56,290 nt of DNA, from the NCBI GenBank assembly GCA_028293125.1, contig JAQGPJ010000009.1:1-56290 (forward strand). Reading direction: 5' to 3'. Source of the stretch: Verrucomicrobiales bacterium. Its GTDB lineage: Bacteria; Verrucomicrobiota; Verrucomicrobiia; Verrucomicrobiales; V1-33. How positions within the stretch are numbered: the first letter of the stretch is position 1; each line of letters starts with the position of its first letter. This document shows, one piece after another, positions 26,588-36,745 of the stretch. A program made the translations under genes and the position numbers. The notes beneath the pieces were generated by a model that saw only the letters and a program-made list of their open reading frames with translations, made no database searches and was not told the DNA's origin.

Positions 26588-27703
26588 TCAGACGTTGAAG
26601 CGGAAGTCCACCACGTCGCCGTCTTGCATCACGTATTCCTTGCCCTCGATGCGGACCTTGCCGGCCTCCTTGGCCTTGCTGTGGCTGCCGGCGGCGACGA
26701 GATCGGCGTAGGCCACGATTTCGGCGGCGATGAAGCCGCGTTCGAAATCACTGTGGATGACGCCCGCGGCGGCGGGGGCCTTGTCACCGATGCGGATGGT
26801 CCAGGCGCGCGTCTCCTTCTCGCCGGTGGTCAGGTAGGTGCGCAGGCCCAGCAGGTGGTAAACAGCGCGGATGAGTTCACTGACCCCGCTGTTGGAGACC
26901 CCCAGATCCTTCAGATAGTCGGCGGCCTCCTCCGGGGAAAGCTCCGTGAGTTCGGCCTCGATGAAGGCGCTGATGACCACGGCCTCGGCGGAGTGGCTGG
27001 CTTTGACGTAATCGATGACCTTGCCGACGAAGGGATGCGCGGCGGGGTCCTTCATAGCCTCCGCCAGATCCCCTTCACTGACGTTGCAGGCGAAGATCGT
27101 GGGTTTGTTGGAAAGCAGAAACAGCCCTTTGGCCAGTTTCCGCTCCTCTGTGGTGAGGTCCGCAGTCAGGGCGGGATTGCCGTCATTGAGGTGCGGCAGC
27201 AGTTTCTGGCACAGCGCCACCTCGGCCTGGGCCTCCTTGTCGCCGCCCTTGGCCTTTTTGGACCCGCGCTCGATGCGGCGCTCCACGCTGGCGAGGTCGG
27301 CAAGGATCAGTTCGGTGTTGATGACTTCGATGTCGCGCAGAGGATCCACGGAACCGCTGACGTGGTGGACGTTCTCATCCTCAAAGCAGCGCACCACCTG
27401 GATGATGGCGTCCACCTCGCGGATGTGGCTGAGGAACTGGTTGCCCAGGCCCTCGCCGCCCGCCGCGCCCTTTACCAGGCCGGCGATGTCCACGAACTCA
27501 ATGGCTGCCGGGACGATCTTTTTGGTGCTGGAGATTTTCCCCAGAACGTCCAGCCGGTCATCGGGGACCATCACCACGCCCTGATTGGGCTCAATGGTGC
27601 AAAAAGGATAATTGGCCGCCTCCGCCTTCCGTGAACGCGTGACCGCGTTGAAAAGGGTGGATTTGCCAACATTCGGAAGACCAACAATACCTGCCTGCAA
27701 CAT
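26588..27703 (-). CDS. ychF: Redox-regulated ATPase YchF (OLA1 family)
   Basis: An Obg-related P-loop ATPase that binds ribosomes and affects stress responses and start-codon choice; cytoplasmic. 371 residues. P loop GLPNVGKST (8-16), G3 DIAGLVKGAAGGEGLGNQFL, and NVSE at 207-210 in place of the GTPase NKxD, which explains ATP rather than GTP preference in this family. A coiled-coil domain lies at about 130-200, and a C-terminal TGS domain carries GVIHSDFERGFIAAE and ends VVDFRFNV. Length and start are typical. No pth gene is adjacent as it often is in gamma-proteobacteria; the 258-bp gap upstream is divergent from the beta-helix gene. Confidence 0.97.
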   Translation of the reverse strand: MLQAGIVGLPNVGKSTLFNAVTRSRKAEAANYPFCTIEPNQGVVMVPDDRLDVLGKISSTKKIVPAAIEFVDIAGLVKGAAGGEGLGNQFLSHIREVDAIIQVVRCFEDENVHHVSGSVDPLRDIEVINTELILADLASVERRIERGSKKAKGGDKEAQAEVALCQKLLPHLNDGNPALTADLTTEERKLAKGLFLLSNKPTIFACNVSEGDLAEAMKDPAAHPFVGKVIDYVKASHSAEAVVISAFIEAELTELSPEEAADYLKDLGVSNSGVSELIRAVYHLLGLRTYLTTGEKETRAWTIRIGDKAPAAAGVIHSDFERGFIAAEIVAYADLVAAGSHSKAKEAGKVRIEGKEYVMQDGDVVDFRFNV

Positions 27704-27961
27704 AGGGCGCGGAGCTTAATGCCAAAAATCCGCACCGCCACGGAAAATGCGCGGCATTCGAAGGCGGAGTGTCCGGGTCGGGCGGCTGAGGAAGCCGGAT
27801 CATGCGGATCCAGGAAAGATTGGAGCGCTGAATTGGAAGGATGGCATCACCGGGGGAGTTGTGTTTGGATTGTGAATTGACCGTGAGGAAAACCGGCGCG
27901 CCAGCTTCGGTGTGTCTCATCGTCAGTCCTGACCGCTCCAGCTTTCCTTTTCCTTTGCCAC

Positions 27962-30277
27962 ATGATCAGACACGCCCTTCCGCTTTTGGTCCTTTTTGCC
28001 TTTCACAGCCGGGCCGCTGAGCCGGTGCATCTGACTCCGGAGGCTGGTGGGGACGGCAGCGGCGCGGGCTTGGCACTGGAGCGTGCTGTCGCCGGGGCTG
28101 CGAAAGAGATCGTGCTGCATGCCGGCACTTACCGTCTGGAAAAGCCCCTGATCCTGGATGGCAGCCATTCGGGCCTGACCATCCGGGCAGCGGAGGGGGA
28201 ATCGGTGATCCTGAGCGGTGGGAAAGTGCTGCCGCTGACATGGACCGCCGGGGAGGGCGGCGGGTTCAGCGCGGCGGTGCCGAAGGACATGGCGGAGATC
28301 GACTCCCTCTGAATCAATGGCCGTCCGCAGCACATGGCGCGCTATCCGAATTACGATCCGCAGGCCCAGTATCTCAACGGCGGCTCCAAGGATGCCCTGT
28401 CCCCGGAGCGGGCGGCACGCTGGAAAAATCCGGCGGGGGCGTGGATTCACGCGCTGCATTCCGCGCACTGGGGCGGGGTGCACGACCGCATCACGGGGGT
28501 GGATCCCGATGGCACAGTGCGGACAGAGGGAGGCTGGGGCAACAACCGGGGCACCCAGTTCCATGCCAGTGACCGCTTTGTGGAAAATATCGCCGGGGAG
28601 CTGGACGCGCCGGGCGAGTGGTTCCTCGACACCGCGTCGCACACGCTCAGCCTCATTCCCGAAACCGGCACCGATCTTTCAAAAGCCGAAGTGGTGGTGG
28701 CCCGCGCGGAGTCGCTCATCGAACTGCGGGGCAGCCGGGAGTCGCCGGTGAAAAACGTGACGCTGCGGGGTCTGGCCTTCACGCAGACGGCGCGCACCTT
28801 TATGAAGACCCGCGAGTCCCTGCTGCGCAGCGATTGGATGATCCACCGCGGCGGCGTGGTGTTCATGAACCGCACGGAGGACTGCGCGGTGCGGGACTGT
28901 GATTTTTACAGCGTGGGGGGAAACGCGGTTTTTCTCAGCGGAGCGAATCTCCGCGGTCAAATCACCGGCTGCCACTTCCGGGATTCCGGGGCCAGCGGCG
29001 TGTGCCTGGTGGGTGAGCAGAAAGCGGTGCGCAATGCTTTCGCGAATTTTGACACTCCGATGCTGAAATACAGCCAGCTGGATCTGACGCCGGGACCGCT
29101 GACGGACGACTACCCGATGGAGTGCATGGTCAGCGACTGCCTCATGGAGAACCTCGGCATGGTGGAGAAGCAGACCTCCGGCGTGCAGATCAGCATGTCC
29201 CGCCGCATCACCGTCAGCCACTGCTCCATGCACCGCCTGCCGCGGGCGGCCATCAATATCGGCGACGGCTGCTGGGGCGGGCATGTGGTGGACGGATGCG
29301 ATCTCTACGACACCGTGCGGGAGAGTGGCGACCATGGCAGCTTCAACAGCTGGGCCCGCGACCGCTGGTGGGGCTTGGATTTGGAGGGCCGTCCCTGGGA
29401 GGACAAACTCACACTGCTGGACGCCATGGAGACCAACATTCTGCGGAACAGCCGCTGGGAGTGCCATCACGGGTGGGACATCGATCTCGACGACGGCAGT
29501 TCCAACTATCTCATCGAGAACAACCTGCTGCTCAGCGGCGGCCTGAAACTCCGCGAGGGCTACCACCGTACCGTCCGCAACAATCTCATCCCGCGCAATG
29601 GCTTCCACTTCCACGTGTGGCCGGACAACAGCCCGGACAATGTGGTGGAGTGCAATATCACCAGCGGCGGTTACGTGGGGAATGTCCGGCAGCCCGGGGG
29701 TTGGGGACTGCGCTGCGACCGGAACTTCGTCCACCGCCCTGGCCAGCCCACCGGGCCCGCCGTGAAAATGCAGGAGATCAGCGGATATGACAAGGCATCG
29801 CAGCAGGGCGATGCCCGGTTCCGGGATGCCGATCACGGCGACTGGACCGTGCCGGCGGACTCCCCGGCGGTGGTTCTGGGCTTCAAGCCCTTTCCCTTGG
29901 ACCGGTTCGGCGTGACCAGCCCGCGGTTGAAGCCTATCGCCGATGCCGCGTGGACCGGCTTTCATCAGCCGAAGGACGGCGCCGCCGCCCGCGACGGAAC
30001 CGTGCGGGAGTTCATGGGCGGCAAGGTGAAAAACCTGGAGGCCGCCGACAAGTCCAGACTGGGTCTGGAGAGCGTGCTCGGCGTGCTTGTCGTGGAGGCC
30101 CCTCCGGAGTCCGCACTGCTCATCAGGGCGCATCTGACCAAGGACGATGTCATTCTCAGCTGGGACAAGGACGAGGTGCCGGATGTGGCCACGCTGCTGA
30201 AAGTTTCCAAAGCCACGCCCTCCCCCGTGCTGATCAATGCCTGGCGGGACTTCGCCAAGCTGGGGCTTTACCGCTGA
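27962..30277 (+). pseudogene. Exported right-handed beta-helix protein, interrupted by one in-frame TGA
   Basis: One continuous reading frame of 771 codons is broken only by TGA at 28310-28312. Before it lies a signal peptide (IRHALPLLVLFAFHSRA) and the start of a parallel beta-helix (HLTPEAGGDGSGAGLALERA, VLHAGTYRLEKPLILDG, ESVILSGGK). After it the frame goes on without a gap as INGRPQHMARYPNYDPQAQY and about 640 more residues with repeats such as CAVRDCDFYSVGGNAVFLSG and NYLIENNLLLSGG. Relatives usually have an aromatic residue at the TGA position, so a TGG-to-TGA change is likely. Either this is a recent nonsense mutation, a sequencing error, or readthrough. The family includes polysaccharide lyases and glycosidases; the substrate is unknown. 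Confidence 0.8.
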
Positions 30278-30337
30278 CCGGCAAAGTCGGAGGAATTGGG
30301 ATACAGCGGAGGGCCGAGGGCCCATAAAGGCCGCGCT

Positions 30338-31579
30338 TCAGGATGAGGATGAGGCGGAGGCCTTGGAGCCGTCCTGCGCGACGGGTGTTTCCGGTGCCCT
30401 CCGCTTTTCCCGGATGAGGAGCAGGGAGGCCAGCAGAATCAGGCCCGCCGCCCCCGCCGCCGTGGGACCGATGCCGAACCAAGCCGCGCATTGAAAAGCC
30501 GCGAAGGCCGCGATGACACCGCGGAATCCAGTCAGGAAGGTGTGCACCGCCATGTAGTCAGTCACGCGGTTGGGCGGCGCCACCTTGGTCACCCACAGAC
30601 TCCAGGCGAGATCGGCTCCGGCATTGGAGACGCCGAACAGAACCGCCCCCGCCCACAGACCGGCCTGTCCGCCGCCGGTGAAGAACGAAAGGATGCCCAG
30701 CATGAAGCCGGTGTTCAGGATGATCCGCAGCGTGAAAAAATTCATGCGGTCGAAAAGTCTGCCCCACATCCGGGTGAAGAGCAGCCGCGCCGCGTTGGGC
30801 GCCACACTGGTCAGCAGGGCGATTTCGGACGGGGACAGATGCAGGCCGTAGCGCTCATTGGACAGATATTCCACCCGCAGGGGGAACATGATCAGATTGC
30901 CGAAGCCCATGAGCATCCAGCTGATCAGCGTCCAGCGGAAGACCCGGTCCGTGCGCACATAACGGAAGGCGCGTAGGGGATTGCGGCCATCCTCCTGCTC
31001 CAGCAGCACCGGAGGGCAGCGGCTCACGCACCACGCGTTCAGCGCCAGGGCCGCCGCGTAGAATCCCAAAATCCAGCGGAATCCGTCAGGGCGCGCCTCC
31101 AGCCACAGCCCCGCCAGCCAGGCAAAAAGCACGCTGGCCACGATGCGCACCACGATGTTCCGGGAAAACAGATCGCCCCGCCGTCCGGCGTGGTAGTTCC
31201 GGCTGTAGATGGAGGCCAGAAACGGCGCGGTGGCCGCGGTGCACAGCACTCCCAGCCCCGCCCCGGCCACCAGCACCGGCAGGGTTGGAAAAAGCACGGT
31301 GGCCAGCAGCCCCGCCGCGCCTAGGATGAACAGCCGCCCGGCGGCGCGCTCCGCGTTCCAGCCCAGAGCGGCGGCCATGGTCACCAGCACCGGCGTCAGC
31401 AGCAGTCCGGCGCTGGAGGCCCCCTGAAGCATCCCTTTCTCGGCCGGTCCGGCATGGAACCAGCGATGGGCGATCAGCAGCAGAAAGGTGACCTGCGCCG
31501 TCTCCAGAATCCCCGCCGCCACCGCGCGGATCCGCTCCAGACGGTAGGTGGCGGCCTCGCGTTCGGTCAGGGGCTCCAT
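30338..31579 (-). CDS. MFS transporter
   Basis: 413 residues with about 12 membrane helices, a permease of the major facilitator superfamily in the inner membrane. Visible helices begin with ILETAQVTFLLLIAHRWF and include LLLTPVLVTMAAALGWNAE, RWTLISWMLMGFGNLIMFPLRVEYL and AGAVLFGVSNAGADLAWSLWV. The cytoplasmic loop between helices 2 and 3 lacks the textbook GxLaDrxGrr motif, so the subgroup and substrate cannot be told. The ATG giving MEPLTEREAATYRLERIRA was chosen over an upstream GTG. It is convergent with the beta-helix gene, and a small zinc-ribbon protein gene lies 113 bp upstream on the same strand. Confidence 0.85.
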   Translation of the reverse strand: MEPLTEREAATYRLERIRAVAAGILETAQVTFLLLIAHRWFHAGPAEKGMLQGASSAGLLLTPVLVTMAAALGWNAERAAGRLFILGAAGLLATVLFPTLPVLVAGAGLGVLCTAATAPFLASIYSRNYHAGRRGDLFSRNIVVRIVASVLFAWLAGLWLEARPDGFRWILGFYAAALALNAWCVSRCPPVLLEQEDGRNPLRAFRYVRTDRVFRWTLISWMLMGFGNLIMFPLRVEYLSNERYGLHLSPSEIALLTSVAPNAARLLFTRMWGRLFDRMNFFTLRIILNTGFMLGILSFFTGGGQAGLWAGAVLFGVSNAGADLAWSLWVTKVAPPNRVTDYMAVHTFLTGFRGVIAAFAAFQCAAWFGIGPTAAGAAGLILLASLLLIREKRRAPETPVAQDGSKASASSSS

Positions 31580-31692
31580 GGAAAAGGCCCCACCCTGCCG
31601 CGCCCAAACGGAAAGGGAACTGGAGATTGCCGGAAACGCGCGGCGGTCTTTCCGCACCGGGTTTCATACTGTCCCCTTGGCAAAGAGGTGGC

Positions 31693-31935
31693 TCACAGAT
31701 CCATGAGCGCCTGCCGCTCCACCAAGCGTCCACAGCCGGGGCAGGTCACCACCGTGTCCCTCCGCGCCGCATCCTCGAAGACATGCCCGCACACCGCGCA
31801 CACCACCTGATGCCGGGTGCGGCTGCGCTCCCGCCGGCGCTCCGCCCAGACCTTGCCCGCCCAGATCACTGCCAGCGCGCCGAGCACGATGACCAGATTG
31901 AAGACGATCAGATTGGCCAGACTGGTCTGAATCAT
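31693..31935 (-). CDS. Small membrane-anchored zinc-ribbon protein
   Basis: 80 residues: an N-terminal membrane helix (SLANLIVFNLVIVLGALAVIW), a basic stretch (WAERRRERSRTRH) that should sit in the cytoplasm, then two CxxC pairs, CAVCGHVF and CPGCGRL, spaced as in a rubredoxin-type zinc ribbon. Such proteins are common and usually uncharacterised; a role in protein contacts or RNA binding is only a guess. The gene is between the MFS gene and the 193-residue gene on the same strand with gaps of 113 and 58 bp. Confidence 0.75.
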   Translation of the reverse strand: MIQTSLANLIVFNLVIVLGALAVIWAGKVWAERRRERSRTRHQVVCAVCGHVFEDAARRDTVVTCPGCGRLVERQALMDL

Positions 31936-31993
31936 GCGCCACCCTACGGCTCATCCCGCAGGGCTCAAGTCTGAAGCCGGAGGGCGGGGCGGG

Positions 31994-32575
31994 TCATTTC
32001 ACCAAGGCGGGAGCAGGGGATTCCGCCGAAGCAGGATCGGGCTTTTGATCCAGTAATGGGTTTGCCGGAGACCGGTGATATGGCAGCCGTTGATCGCAGA
32101 AGGCCAGAAGCTCCCGCGCCGCTGGGAGATCTGCGTTGAATCCATGCCGGCCACCGCTGAACGGCCAGCCGCCGGGCAGTATGAAATTCCAACAACTCCA
32201 GCAAACTGTGGTCCGGGCAGTCATCTCCGATGCTTGGAAAAACCTGAATTCATAGGCTGGCTGGTGGCACATCCCGCCTCCCCCATAAACCGGCTGCTGA
32301 CGGCTCCAGAGCTTCTGAAACGCCTCCAGATCCTTTCCTGTCAGGGTGATGGAGGGGCGCTCCAGTGTGCTGGCCTGCTGTCCGGGCGGTGCCGCTGGCA
32401 GCTTGATCTCCACTTTCGTCAGGCTGCCAGTCGTGCGGAAAAATTCCTGAGTCCTCCTGTAGCGGACGCCTCCCGCCACATCCTTAATCCCCTTGCCGTA
32501 AGTCAGATAAACCCCGATCAGCACCAGCAGGAGCCAGGGAAAAACAACCAAGGTGATGCGTGCGGCTGATTTCAT
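31994..32575 (-). CDS. Membrane-anchored protein of unknown function
   Basis: 193 residues with an N-terminal membrane helix (ITLVVFPWLLLVLIGVYLTYG) followed by an extracytoplasmic domain. It contains EIKLPAAPPG, SITLTGKDLEAFQKLW, GGGGMCHQPAYEFRFF and TTVCWSCWNFILPGGW with three Cys, then a Pro/Ala-rich tail. The Cys cluster may form disulfides. I do not recognise the family. The next gene on this strand (downstream) is the zinc-ribbon protein, 58 bp away. Confidence 0.6.
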   Translation of the reverse strand: MKSAARITLVVFPWLLLVLIGVYLTYGKGIKDVAGGVRYRRTQEFFRTTGSLTKVEIKLPAAPPGQQASTLERPSITLTGKDLEAFQKLWSRQQPVYGGGGMCHQPAYEFRFFQASEMTARTTVCWSCWNFILPGGWPFSGGRHGFNADLPAARELLAFCDQRLPYHRSPANPLLDQKPDPASAESPAPALVK

Positions 32576-32746
32576 GGGGTGACGAAAACCAGCCCTGTGC
32601 GGTGATGGGCGCTTTCCGTGGCGGTCACTGTCTCTACAACAAAATCTGTCAGGTTTTGTCCAGCATTTTGTCCATGTTCCGCTTTCCGCTTCATCGCGCG
32701 ACCCGGCTCATGATGCTGGAAACCGAAATGATGCGCGCCTTCCCGG

Positions 32747-33235
32747 TCAGGCTGTTCCCGGCAAAGAGCGGAAAACCTTCTCCAGATCCGCCGTCAGGCC
32801 GGTTACAGGGTCAAGAGCCATGCCCGCTGTGAACCGCGCCTCCCGGCCATCGGCGGCGAAGATGGTCACATGCCGCAGCGGAGGGGAGACCACCCACACG
32901 GACTTCACGCCAAAGGCAAAGTATTCATCAAGTTTGCCCATGACATCCTGACTGGGCTGCATGGGCGAGAAGATTTCGACAACGGTTTCAGGCGGATCGC
33001 CGACGCTCACCTCGTCATGCCGGAAATCAATGGTGCCGCGGCTGAAAACGCAAAGGTCGGGGACGCGGGTTTTATCAAATCCCACCTGCAGGGAAAGCTC
33101 ACTGAAAACCAGCTGGGTCTGCTGAAGAAACTCGGCACCCAAGCGGATTTGCACGATTGAATGATTTTTGCTGGGCATGGGCTTTCCACGCTCCTCCTCA
33201 TAAGTCAGGGGGGCTGATCCGGCGGAAACGTGCAT
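32747..33235 (-). CDS. Uma2-family (DUF820) putative endonuclease
   Basis: 162 residues of the Uma2/DUF820 family, which has the PD-(D/E)XK nuclease fold. The likely active-site elements are TRVPDLCVFSR (Asp) and TVVEIFSPMQ (Glu), followed by MGKLDEYFAFGVKSVWVVSP (Lys and the family hallmark). Uma2 genes are abundant in cyanobacteria and Planctomycetes-Verrucomicrobia, and have no settled function. The ATG is the first in frame and the length is slightly short (usual 180-190), the N-terminal helix being reduced. It stands alone between the 193-residue gene and rpe (divergent). Confidence 0.85.
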   Translation of the reverse strand: MHVSAGSAPLTYEEERGKPMPSKNHSIVQIRLGAEFLQQTQLVFSELSLQVGFDKTRVPDLCVFSRGTIDFRHDEVSVGDPPETVVEIFSPMQPSQDVMGKLDEYFAFGVKSVWVVSPPLRHVTIFAADGREARFTAGMALDPVTGLTADLEKVFRSLPGTA

Positions 33236-33387
33236 GGAATTTCGGAATTGAGGGACGCGGCAAAATTACCATCAGTCCAGTGGAATGCCAAACGATTCCC
33301 ATTTGTCCCGCCAGTCCGTTCCGCACTCCTCTCCGCAGCTGGATTTCCCCTTTTCCCCGGCCGGGTTTCTCTCTCCTATTGGACATC

Positions 33388-34050
33388 ATGGCTCAATACA
33401 CCAAGCGCATTATCGCCCCCTCCCTGCTGGCCTCCGACTGGAGCCGGCTGCCGGAGGAGTGCTCCCGCGCCATCCATGCCGGGGCCGACTGGCTGCACTG
33501 CGATGTCATGGACGGACACTTCGTGGACAATATCACCTTCGGCCCGCAGTTCATCGAGTGTCTGTCCAAAACGAACGACATCTTCCTGGACGTGCATCTC
33601 ATGATCGAGCGCCCGGACCATTTTCTGGAAAGGTTTATCAAGGCCGGCGCGGACGGCATCACGGTGCATGTGGAGGCGCGGCATGATGTTTCCGAAACCC
33701 TGCGCCGCATCCGGACAGCGGGCTGCCAGGCAGGCCTGGCCATCCGGCCCGAGTCGGATTTCTCCTTGGTGCTGCCGTATCTTGATCAGATCGATCTGCT
33801 GCTGGTGATGACCGTGGTGCCCGGCTTCGGCGGGCAGAAGCTGATCCCCGCCACCCTGGACACCGTGCGCGCCGCCCGCGATTGGCGGGAAAAGCACGGG
33901 CTGGCCTACCACATTGAGGTGGACGGTGGCATCACTCATGAAACCACGCCCGCCGCCACCGCCGCCGGGGCCAATGTTTTTGTCGCCGGCAGCTCCCTCT
34001 TTGGGGTGCCGGATATGAAATCCGCGCTCACGGAGATGCGTCGGCTCTGA
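33388..34050 (+). CDS. rpe: Ribulose-phosphate 3-epimerase
   Basis: Interconverts ribulose 5-phosphate and xylulose 5-phosphate in the pentose phosphate pathway. 220 residues with the TIM-barrel signature: IIAPSLLASDW (8-18), WLHCDVMDGHFVDNITFGP with metal ligands His37 and Asp39, LDVHLMI with His70, and HIEVDGGI with the second catalytic Asp. The start is taken at MAQYTKR, the standard family length; the frame is open further upstream but no homologous residues are there. It is a single gene. Confidence 0.97.
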   Translation: MAQYTKRIIAPSLLASDWSRLPEECSRAIHAGADWLHCDVMDGHFVDNITFGPQFIECLSKTNDIFLDVHLMIERPDHFLERFIKAGADGITVHVEARHDVSETLRRIRTAGCQAGLAIRPESDFSLVLPYLDQIDLLLVMTVVPGFGGQKLIPATLDTVRAARDWREKHGLAYHIEVDGGITHETTPAATAAGANVFVAGSSLFGVPDMKSALTEMRRL

Positions 34051-34095
34051 AGTTTCCGCTGTGCGGCGGCTCCCCGGTCCCTGCACCAGCCGGCC

Positions 34096-35055
34096 TCAGC
34101 CGCCAGTGGTGACCAGTTTCACCAGCGCCGAGGACTTTTCATAAATGGTCTTCACCTGCTCCTCCGTGAAGGCCTTGCCCTCCGGCAGGCTGATCAGGGA
34201 GTGCAGTTCCTCCAGGCCGGCGCGCAGGGTCTTAATGTGGGCGCGCTTTTGGAGTGTGGGATTCAGTTCGGAAAGCATGGCGTTGAAATAGTCCAGCAGA
34301 TCCGCCCGCGCCAGCACCGCGGCGTGCTCCGGGGAGAACGGGTCCATCGCCGTGCCGCTGGCGATCTGCATGCCGCGCAGCCAGCCGCCCAGGCTGATGA
34401 GGTGAGCCACCTCCATGTCCCGCAGCAGCACCATCTCGCCCTCCACATCCTTCTGGGTGCCCGCCAGATCCTCCCGCAGCGTTTTCCAGTCGCCAAGCGC
34501 GGAGTTCTCCAGCAGACTTTTGGCATGCTCTGTGATGCGCGCGCCGGCACCCAGCGTTTTGGCGTGCTTCAGCACCGCGCGCCCGATGTCCTCCAAGTCA
34601 GACACCTTTTCTGACTGCACGCTCAGGAACCCATCGCCGATCAGCACCCCCAGGGACAGGGCCACCAGGCTGCGGTCACTGGCTGTGGATTTGGGCAGCG
34701 GTCGCTTCAGCTTGTCGTAGGGCAGGGTGCCCAGAGCCTCCAGTTGGCCGAAAATACGGCGGATCGACGGCGTGGTGAACTGGTTCACGCCGTACTCCTC
34801 CCTCAGATGCTCATCCTCCAGCAGGTCGTCGGGCACCACCGGCTTGCCGCCGGGGGACCGGCCCTCCGGTTTGGAGGCGGGAGTCTCCTCCGCACTGCCG
34901 CTGTCCGCAGGGGGGGCAGCCTCTGTTTTGGGCTTGGACTCCCTGCCTTTGCCCTTCTCCTGTGCGGCGGCGTAGCCGGCGGTGAAAAAGCCGGATCCCG
35001 CGGCCAAGGCAATGGTCAGGACCAGCGGACGAATGGAAAAAACGGGAAGGGGCAT
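34096..35055 (-). CDS. Exported protein of unknown function
   Basis: 319 residues with a signal peptide (LPVFSIRPLVLTIALAAGSG to about AAAQ) and a charged low-complexity stretch (Lys/Glu/Pro/Ser, residues 33-75). The rest is largely helical, with repeated HAKTLGAGARITEHAKSLLE, LREDLAGTQKDVEGEM and AHLISLGGWLRGMQIASGTA segments. It is unlike any family I can name; possibly a verrucomicrobial lineage-specific protein. The longer GTG-started frame was rejected for lack of a signal. It is convergent with rpe (46 bp) and divergent from the GT2 gene. Confidence 0.6.
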   Translation of the reverse strand: MPLPVFSIRPLVLTIALAAGSGFFTAGYAAAQEKGKGRESKPKTEAAPPADSGSAEETPASKPEGRSPGGKPVVPDDLLEDEHLREEYGVNQFTTPSIRRIFGQLEALGTLPYDKLKRPLPKSTASDRSLVALSLGVLIGDGFLSVQSEKVSDLEDIGRAVLKHAKTLGAGARITEHAKSLLENSALGDWKTLREDLAGTQKDVEGEMVLLRDMEVAHLISLGGWLRGMQIASGTAMDPFSPEHAAVLARADLLDYFNAMLSELNPTLQKRAHIKTLRAGLEELHSLISLPEGKAFTEEQVKTIYEKSSALVKLVTTGG

Positions 35056-35236
35056 GGCGGGAAAAAAGGGGCAGGCTGATCCGTGGCGGAGGAACTCCGC
35101 CTGCAGGATTATCCGCACGGGAACGCCTGATTTCGAGGGAATTATTTGCCCGGTTGACGACCGGGGGAACCATCAGTCTTATTGGCCGTTTCCCGGTCCG
35201 GTCCCTTCAAAGCCGGGCCGTTCTTTTTGATCCCCT

Positions 35237-36733
35237 ATGCATTGGCAGACTATTCTTTGGCTTTGCTGCTACGTTTTCGTGGTGACTGTCCTCTCCGCTT
35301 TCGGCCTTCACCGCTGGTACTTGGTGAGCCTGTTCTGGCGCAACTACCGCAACCCCCCAAAGCCGTTGGGACGTTTTGAAAAGCTGCCGCTCGTCACGGT
35401 CCAACTCCCGATTTTCAATGAGTTGCATGTGGTCAGCCGGCTTATCAAAAGCGTGTCGGAACTCGATTACCCCCGCGGACTTCTGGAAATCCAGATTTTG
35501 GACGACTCCACGGACGAAACCCGGAAAATCTGCGAGGCTGAGACCGAAGCCCTGCGTGCCCAGGGATTTGATGTCACCCTGATCCACCGCACGGACCGCA
35601 CCGGCTACAAGGCGGGTGCTCTTGAAAACGGGATGGCCAAAGCGAAGGGTGATTTTCTTTTCATTCTCGACGCCGACTTTGTGCCGCAGCCCGGCATTCT
35701 GCATGAACTGGTGCATTATTTCACGGATCCGAAGATCGGTCTGGTCCAGACCCGTTGGGGCCACCTCAACCGTGACTACTCCCTGCTGACCAAGGTCCAG
35801 GCGCTGTTCCTGGACGGCCACCTCGTCGTGGAGCAGGTCGCCCGCAGCCGCAGCGGCCGCTTCTTCAATTTCAACGGCACCGCCGGCATCTGGCGCAAAC
35901 AGGCCATCATCGACGGCGGCGGTTGGGAGCATGACACCCTGACGGAGGATCTGGATCTCAGCTACCGTTCCCAGATGAAGGGATGGAAGTTTATTTTTCT
36001 GAAGGATGTCGTCTGCCCGGCGGAGTTGCCCGTGGATATGAACGGCTTCAAGAGCCAGCAGCACCGCTGGACAAAAGGCTCCATTCAGACCTGCCGGAAA
36101 ATGCTTGGGCCCATCTGGCGCAGTTCCATGCCCTTTATGCTCAAGGTCGAGGCCACGGTGCACCTCACTGCCAACTACGCCTACCTGCTGCTGATTCTGA
36201 TGCTTTTCCTCATTTTTCCAGGAGCGGGAGCGGAATTCAAAATGGGCGGCTACCGCGCCCTGTTCTTCGATCTGCCGGTTTTCATCCTGACCACGCTTTC
36301 CATCAGCTTTTTTTACCTCTCCAGCCAAATCGCCGCCTACCCTAAAACGGGATGGAAAAATATCATTTATCTACCGGTTTTGTTTGGTTTAATGGCTGGC
36401 TTGTCTATCAGCAACGGAAAAGCGGTCTTGGAGGCGATGCTCGGCCAAGAAAGCGCTTTTATCCGCACGCCCAAATACGGTATTGAGAAAAAAGGGCAAA
36501 AATGGAAAAAAGCGGGCTACGGAGGGGTCAAATCCTTGGTGGTGGGCGTGGAAATCATTCTTGCCGTATACTTCACAGGTGTTGTAATTTTTGCGATTTT
36601 AAATAATTACTGGTATTCAGTGCCCTTTCTGATAATGTTTATGCTGGGATTTTGGTATGTGGTCGCGGGTTCCCTCCAGCGGCTCTTCCCGAATAGGCAG
36701 TCTGAACCCTCAGGTGGCCCTGCCGCTGCCTGA
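35237..36733 (+). CDS. Processive family 2 glycosyltransferase (cellulose synthase-like)
   Basis: 498 residues. An N-terminal membrane helix ([15 protein letters not shown]), then the GT-A domain with [19 protein letters not shown] (Asp89-90), LDADF (145-149), LTEDLD (Glu237/Asp238 catalytic base region) and QQHRW (274-278). The full D, DxD, TED, QxxRW set marks processive beta-glycan synthases; CslA-like glucomannan or beta-mannan synthases are the closest in feel. Four or more C-terminal helices export the chain. The last 130 codons are clearly A+T-richer than the first part. The L,D-transpeptidase gene follows after 12 bp, so the two are co-transcribed. Confidence 0.93.
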   Translation: MHWQTILWLCCYVFVVTVLSAFGLHRWYLVSLFWRNYRNPPKPLGRFEKLPLVTVQLPIFNELHVVSRLIKSVSELDYPRGLLEIQILDDSTDETRKICEAETEALRAQGFDVTLIHRTDRTGYKAGALENGMAKAKGDFLFILDADFVPQPGILHELVHYFTDPKIGLVQTRWGHLNRDYSLLTKVQALFLDGHLVVEQVARSRSGRFFNFNGTAGIWRKQAIIDGGGWEHDTLTEDLDLSYRSQMKGWKFIFLKDVVCPAELPVDMNGFKSQQHRWTKGSIQTCRKMLGPIWRSSMPFMLKVEATVHLTANYAYLLLILMLFLIFPGAGAEFKMGGYRALFFDLPVFILTTLSISFFYLSSQIAAYPKTGWKNIIYLPVLFGLMAGLSISNGKAVLEAMLGQESAFIRTPKYGIEKKGQKWKKAGYGGVKSLVVGVEIILAVYFTGVVIFAILNNYWYSVPFLIMFMLGFWYVVAGSLQRLFPNRQSEPSGGPAAA

Positions 36734-36745
36734 ATTATTAAAATA

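Noticed and set aside
28679-30325. 548-codon minus-strand frame opposite the beta-helix gene
   Set aside because: Low-complexity Ala/Val/His product; shadow of the beta-helix coding frame.
33157-33387. N-terminal extension of rpe by about 77 codons
   Set aside because: The added residues do not resemble the epimerase family and overlap the Uma2 gene start; the normal length begins at MAQYTKR.
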